From G041228335 sp964580905 (GTDB lineage Bacteria; Pseudomonadota; Alphaproteobacteria; Puniceispirillales; UBA1172): a stretch of DNA of 18,304 nt. Below, in pieces: positions 15,086 to 18,304 of this stretch (position 1 is the stretch's first letter; every line of letters begins with the position of its first letter). Below the pieces are notes generated by a model that searched no databases, was not told the origin of the DNA, and saw nothing but the letters and a program-made list of their open reading frames with translations. A program made the translations under genes and the position numbers. Where the stretch lies: contig CAZOLR010000036.1 of NCBI GenBank assembly GCA_964580905.1, forward strand, positions 1-18,304, in the 5' to 3' direction.

Positions 15086-15110
15086 GAAAGCCAGCCTGAG
15101 ACTGGCTTTC
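15086..15110 (-). terminator. Intrinsic-terminator-like hairpin between coxM and coxG
   Basis: GAAAGCCAG, a 7-base loop and CTGGCTTTC form a perfect 9-bp stem. On the minus strand, the direction of the operon, the stem is followed by TTTGTTTG, a T-rich tail. It lies 28 bases after the coxM stop and 27 bases before the coxG start, so it may lower coxG expression by partial termination or mark an RNA processing end. The tail is interrupted by G, so full termination is not certain. Confidence 0.5.
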
Positions 15111-15137
15111 CTGTTACATTTCGGCAATGCCTTACAT

Positions 15138-15929
15138 TCAGCAGGCTGAAACAGCCCGACGTGTCATCTCAGCAATCAGATGCGCCCGGTAATCCGCTGA
15201 AGCGTGAATATCGGTCATCAGCTCATCACCTGAGATACTGACCCCGTCCACCGCATCGGGGCTGAAATTGGAAGAAAGTGCGTCTTCCAGTCCCTTATGG
15301 CGGAAGACGCCGTTCTGCCCGGCACCTGTCACGGCAACCCGGACACCATCGGCGAACCTGGCCACAAAAACACCAACCATGGCATAACGGGATGCCGGAT
15401 TGGGGAATTTCACGTAGGCGGCCGCTTCCGGCTTTGGCAGGGATACCGCTTCAATGATTTCATCATCGTCCAGGGCTGTCTCAAACATATCGACAAAGAA
15501 ATCTTCCGCCGCAACATCACGCTTTGAGGTATGGACCGTTCCGCCGAGGGCAAGCACCGCCGACGGATAGCAGGCGGCCGGGTCATTATTGGCAACAGAA
15601 CCGCCAATAGTGCCCCTGTTTCTGACCTGCCTGTCGCCAATCCCGCCTGCGAGTTGTGCCAGTGCCGGGATGGCTTTGGCCACAAGATCCGATGTTTCCA
15701 CCTCAACATGACGGGTCATGGCACCGATACGAAGGGCGGAACCTTCATCGGAAATACCATTTATCCCGCAATCAGCCAGATCAACCAGACAATCGCTGGA
15801 AGCCAGTCGCTGCTTGAGTGTTGGCAGAAGCGTCATCCCACCGGCCAGTAATTTGCCTTCATCCGCCCCGGCGATGGCTTTGGCCGCATCGGCTACGCTG
15901 GATGCTTTTTTATAGTTGGTTGCATACAT
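15138..15929 (-). CDS. coxM: FAD-binding subunit of a form II CO dehydrogenase-like molybdenum hydroxylase (CoxM)
   Basis: The 263-residue flavoprotein subunit carries both FAD motifs of the CoxM/xanthine dehydrogenase family: LLAGGMTLLPTLKQRLA at 27-43 and NRGTIGGSVANNDPAACYPS at 104-123. It passes electrons from the iron-sulfur subunit to the acceptor. The start is the ATG at 15929, with AAGGAG just upstream and the expected opening MYATNYKKA. The open frame runs further to 15983, but that would overlap the end of coxL and add a basic, family-unlike segment. Only 11 bases separate it from the coxL stop, so the two are cotranscribed. Confidence 0.92.
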   Translation of the reverse strand: MYATNYKKASSVADAAKAIAGADEGKLLAGGMTLLPTLKQRLASSDCLVDLADCGINGISDEGSALRIGAMTRHVEVETSDLVAKAIPALAQLAGGIGDRQVRNRGTIGGSVANNDPAACYPSAVLALGGTVHTSKRDVAAEDFFVDMFETALDDDEIIEAVSLPKPEAAAYVKFPNPASRYAMVGVFVARFADGVRVAVTGAGQNGVFRHKGLEDALSSNFSPDAVDGVSISGDELMTDIHASADYRAHLIAEMTRRAVSAC

Positions 15930-15940
15930 GATCTTCTCCT

Positions 15941-18304
15941 TTATTCGGCGGCGCTGGCCTGAGCGTCGCTGATCGCCCGCCACACCTTTTCAGGGGTTGC
16001 CGGCATGGACATGTCCGTGACGCCAAGAGGTGAGAGAGCATTGATGACCGCATTGATCAGTGCCGGAGGTGATGCAATCGCACCGGCTTCCCCGCATCCC
16101 TTCACACCAAGGTCGTTATGGGTGCAGGGCGTGACGGTATAATCCACCTTGAAGGAAGGCAGGTTATCCGCGCGCGGCATGCAGTAATCCATGTAGGATG
16201 CCGTGAGCAACTGGCCATGTTCATCGTAATGGGCATCTTCAAGCAGAGCCTGTCCGATACCCTGGGCAATGCCGCCATGAACCTGACCTTCGACGATCAT
16301 CGGGTTGACAAGGTTGCCGAAATCATCACAGCAGGCCCAATCCACTACGTCCACAACACCTGTGGCCGGATCAATCTCAACCTCGGCTACATGCGTGCCT
16401 GCAGGATAGGTGAAGTTGAGCGGATCATAGAACGCCGTTTCCTCAAGCCCCGGTTCCAGCCGGTCCATGGGGTAGTTGTGCGGCACATAGGCGGCAAGGG
16501 CAATTTCGCCGAAGCTTTTCTCATTATCGGTGCCGGCAACGGTGAACTTTCCATCCTTGAATTCCATGTCAGCTTCCGAAGCCTCCATCAGATGGGCCGC
16601 AATGATCTTGCCTTTTTCAATCACCTTATCAAGCGCTTTGCTGATGGCCGCGCCACCAACCGCAAGCGAACGTGAGCCGTAGGATCCCATACCAAATGGT
16701 ATCCGATCCGTATCACCATGGATAATTTCCACATTACCGATCGGCACACCGAGCTTCTCGGCTACAATCTGGGCAAAAGTGGTGACATGCCCCTGGCCAT
16801 GGCTGTGGGTTCCGGTGAAGACATTCACCGTCCCCGTCGGATCAACCCTTACAACCGCGGATTCGTAAAGACCGACACGTCCGCCCAGGGCACCCACGAC
16901 CGCAGAAGGAGCGATACCGCAGGCTTCGATATAGCTTGAAAGACCAATACCGCGATATTTTCCACGCTTGGCGGCTTCCGCACGGCGGGATTCGAAATTC
17001 TTGTAATCAATCATTTCAAGTGCCCGGTCCAGCGGCGCTTCATAATCACCGGTGTCGTATTGAAGCGCCACCGCTGTCTGGTACGGGAACGCATCCTTGG
17101 GGATGAAATTGAGACGGCGGAATTCAGCCGGATCCATCCCGATTTCATTCGCCGCGGCGTCCATTGTCCTTTCCAGAAGATAGGTGGCTTCCGGACGGCC
17201 CGCCCCGCGATAGGCATCAACAGGGGCAGTGGTGGTCGCCATTCCCTTGACGTTGGTGTAGATCACCGGAATGTCGTAACAGCCGGAAAGCAGGGTGCCG
17301 TGCAGATAGGTCGGCGTGACCACCGCAAAGGCAGAGAGATATCCGCCGAGATTGGCCAGGGTATCAACCCTTAGCCCGGTAATCCTGTTGTTTGCATCAA
17401 GGGCAAGCTGAACATGATTGATATGATCACGGCCATGGGCATCCGAAAGGAACGCTTGTGTCCGGTCAGCGGTCCATTTCACGGGGCGGCCAAGCTTTTT
17501 GCATACCCAGGTGCAGACAGCCTCTTCAGGATAGACATAGATTTTTGAGCCGAAACCACCGCCGACATCCGGTGCCACCACATGAAGCTTGGACTCCGGG
17601 ATATTAAGCATGAAGGCCCCGATAACCAACCGTGTCAGGTGCGGGTTCTGTGACGTGGTGTAGAGCGTGTAGGTTTCCGAAATGTCATCATATTCCGCCA
17701 CCGCGGCACGAGGCTCCATGGCATTGGGGATAAGCCGGTTGTTCCGGACCGTTAGTTTGACAACACGGGCCGCTGATTTAAGCGCGTCTTCGGTTCCGGC
17801 TTCGTCCCCGAGCTCCCAGTCAAAATACCGGTTCTCGGCCATGCCTTCATGGATTTCCGCGCCCGAGGATGCCGAAGCCAGATCCACCACCGGCGCCAGT
17901 TCCTGATAGGTGATATTCACCAGTTCAGCGGCTGACTTGGCCTGCTCAAGTGTTTCGGCAACGATTGCCACCACGTGATCACCGACATAACGCACCTTTC
18001 CCTGCGCGAGAATAGGATGCGGCGGCTCATGGGTGGAAGAGCCGTCCCGGTTGGGCACAACCCAGCCGCATATCGGCCCGCCGATCCCGTCCGCGGCAAC
18101 ATCATCACCGGTATAGATCGCAACGACACCTTCCGCCTTGGCGGCGGCGCTTGTATCTATGGACTTGATATTGGCATGCGCCACGTCCGAACGGATGAAA
18201 TAAGCATGCAACTGGCCCGGACGGCTGATATCATCCGTGTACCGACCTTTGCCGGTCAGAAATTTCTTGTCTTCTTTGCGGCGAACTGAGGCGCCGATTC
18301 CTTC
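15941..18304 (-). CDS. coxL: Form II CO dehydrogenase-like large subunit CoxL, molybdenum site (5' end outside window)
   Basis: There are 787 residues visible, open at the window edge. The first visible residues are EGIGASVRRKEDKKFLTGKG, the usual CoxL opening, so only a few N-terminal residues are missing; the TTG codon at 18211 is internal, not a start. The active-site loop is AYRGAGR (visible residues 364-370, bases 17195-17215), the form II signature, not the AYxCSFR of form I enzymes. E739 in KGCGEAGAI is the conserved catalytic Glu, and GTHSHGQGHVTTFAQ is the molybdopterin-contact region. Form I oxidises CO with a Mo-Cu centre held by the loop cysteine. Form II lacks that cysteine and its true substrate is uncertain for many members. 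The order L-M-G fits a form II SLM operon with coxS just beyond the window. Confidence 0.93.
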   Translation of the reverse strand, partial: EGIGASVRRKEDKKFLTGKGRYTDDISRPGQLHAYFIRSDVAHANIKSIDTSAAAKAEGVVAIYTGDDVAADGIGGPICGWVVPNRDGSSTHEPPHPILAQGKVRYVGDHVVAIVAETLEQAKSAAELVNITYQELAPVVDLASASSGAEIHEGMAENRYFDWELGDEAGTEDALKSAARVVKLTVRNNRLIPNAMEPRAAVAEYDDISETYTLYTTSQNPHLTRLVIGAFMLNIPESKLHVVAPDVGGGFGSKIYVYPEEAVCTWVCKKLGRPVKWTADRTQAFLSDAHGRDHINHVQLALDANNRITGLRVDTLANLGGYLSAFAVVTPTYLHGTLLSGCYDIPVIYTNVKGMATTTAPVDAYRGAGRPEATYLLERTMDAAANEIGMDPAEFRRLNFIPKDAFPYQTAVALQYDTGDYEAPLDRALEMIDYKNFESRRAEAAKRGKYRGIGLSSYIEACGIAPSAVVGALGGRVGLYESAVVRVDPTGTVNVFTGTHSHGQGHVTTFAQIVAEKLGVPIGNVEIIHGDTDRIPFGMGSYGSRSLAVGGAAISKALDKVIEKGKIIAAHLMEASEADMEFKDGKFTVAGTDNEKSFGEIALAAYVPHNYPMDRLEPGLEETAFYDPLNFTYPAGTHVAEVEIDPATGVVDVVDWACCDDFGNLVNPMIVEGQVHGGIAQGIGQALLEDAHYDEHGQLLTASYMDYCMPRADNLPSFKVDYTVTPCTHNDLGVKGCGEAGAIASPPALINAVINALSPLGVTDMSMPATPEKVWRAISDAQASAAE

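Noticed and set aside
15930..15983. Longer coxM start with an 18-residue N-terminal extension
   Set aside because: It would overlap the coxL end, adds a basic segment not expected in the family, and ignores the strong AAGGAG before the ATG at 15929.
16118..16675. 185-codon plus-strand open frame
   Set aside because: It is antisense to the conserved C-terminal half of coxL and has no family features.
1..18304. tRNA genes, CRISPR arrays, insertion sequences, toxin-antitoxin or phage modules
   Set aside because: Reading through found no cloverleaf-like gene, regularly spaced repeats, transposase or integrase motifs, or terminal inverted repeats.

Overview
The window reads as part of an alphaproteobacterial chromosome, probably from an aerobic marine heterotroph of the SAR116/Puniceispirillum or Rhodobacterales type. 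That placement is an inference from the mix of genes (form II CO-dehydrogenase-like genes, System I cytochrome c maturation, a cofactor-light S/N-oxide reductase, short core methionine synthase); nothing in the window settles the taxon. It is densely coded on both strands, with short gaps and many 4- to 8-base gene overlaps. I saw no tRNA, rRNA, CRISPR array, transposase or phage gene.

Layout. (1) 1-626, plus strand: the last codons of what looks like a KDPG aldolase, then a YtoQ-family protein. (2) 700-3810, minus strand: a BisC-type molybdopterin S/N-oxide reductase followed by a fumarylacetoacetate-hydrolase-family enzyme. They are divergent from a TauE/SafE exporter (4043-4870), and the gap between them carries a candidate promoter for each direction plus small inverted repeats. 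(3) 4903-6297: a VanZ-like membrane protein (minus), then a translationally coupled pair on the plus strand, made of an unrecognised, AT-rich membrane protein and a small winged-helix-like protein. (4) 6383-7914, plus: an ArsC-family arsenate reductase and a short, core-only cobalamin-independent methionine synthase-like protein. (5) 8014-13450, plus: a seven-gene operon ccmC-D-E-F-G-H-I in which every junction overlaps. It covers heme export and holding (C, D, E), heme ligation (F, H, I) and thiol reduction (G). The ccmAB transporter genes are not here. (6) 13447-14412, minus: an EamA/DMT transporter that shares the four bases CTAG of its stop codon with ccmI. (7) 14607-18304, minus: coxL (form II, AYRGAGR motif, 5' end cut by the window edge), coxM and coxG. 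A strong hairpin with a T-rich tail lies between coxM and coxG; coxS is expected just beyond the window.

Most genes belong to well-known families. The least explained item is the membrane protein/winged-helix pair at 5418-6297, whose promoter carries a 10-base palindrome. Other points worth a second look are the reductase/hydrolase/exporter cluster, the unknown methyl donor of the short MetE, the unknown substrate of the form II Cox enzyme, and the coxM-coxG hairpin.
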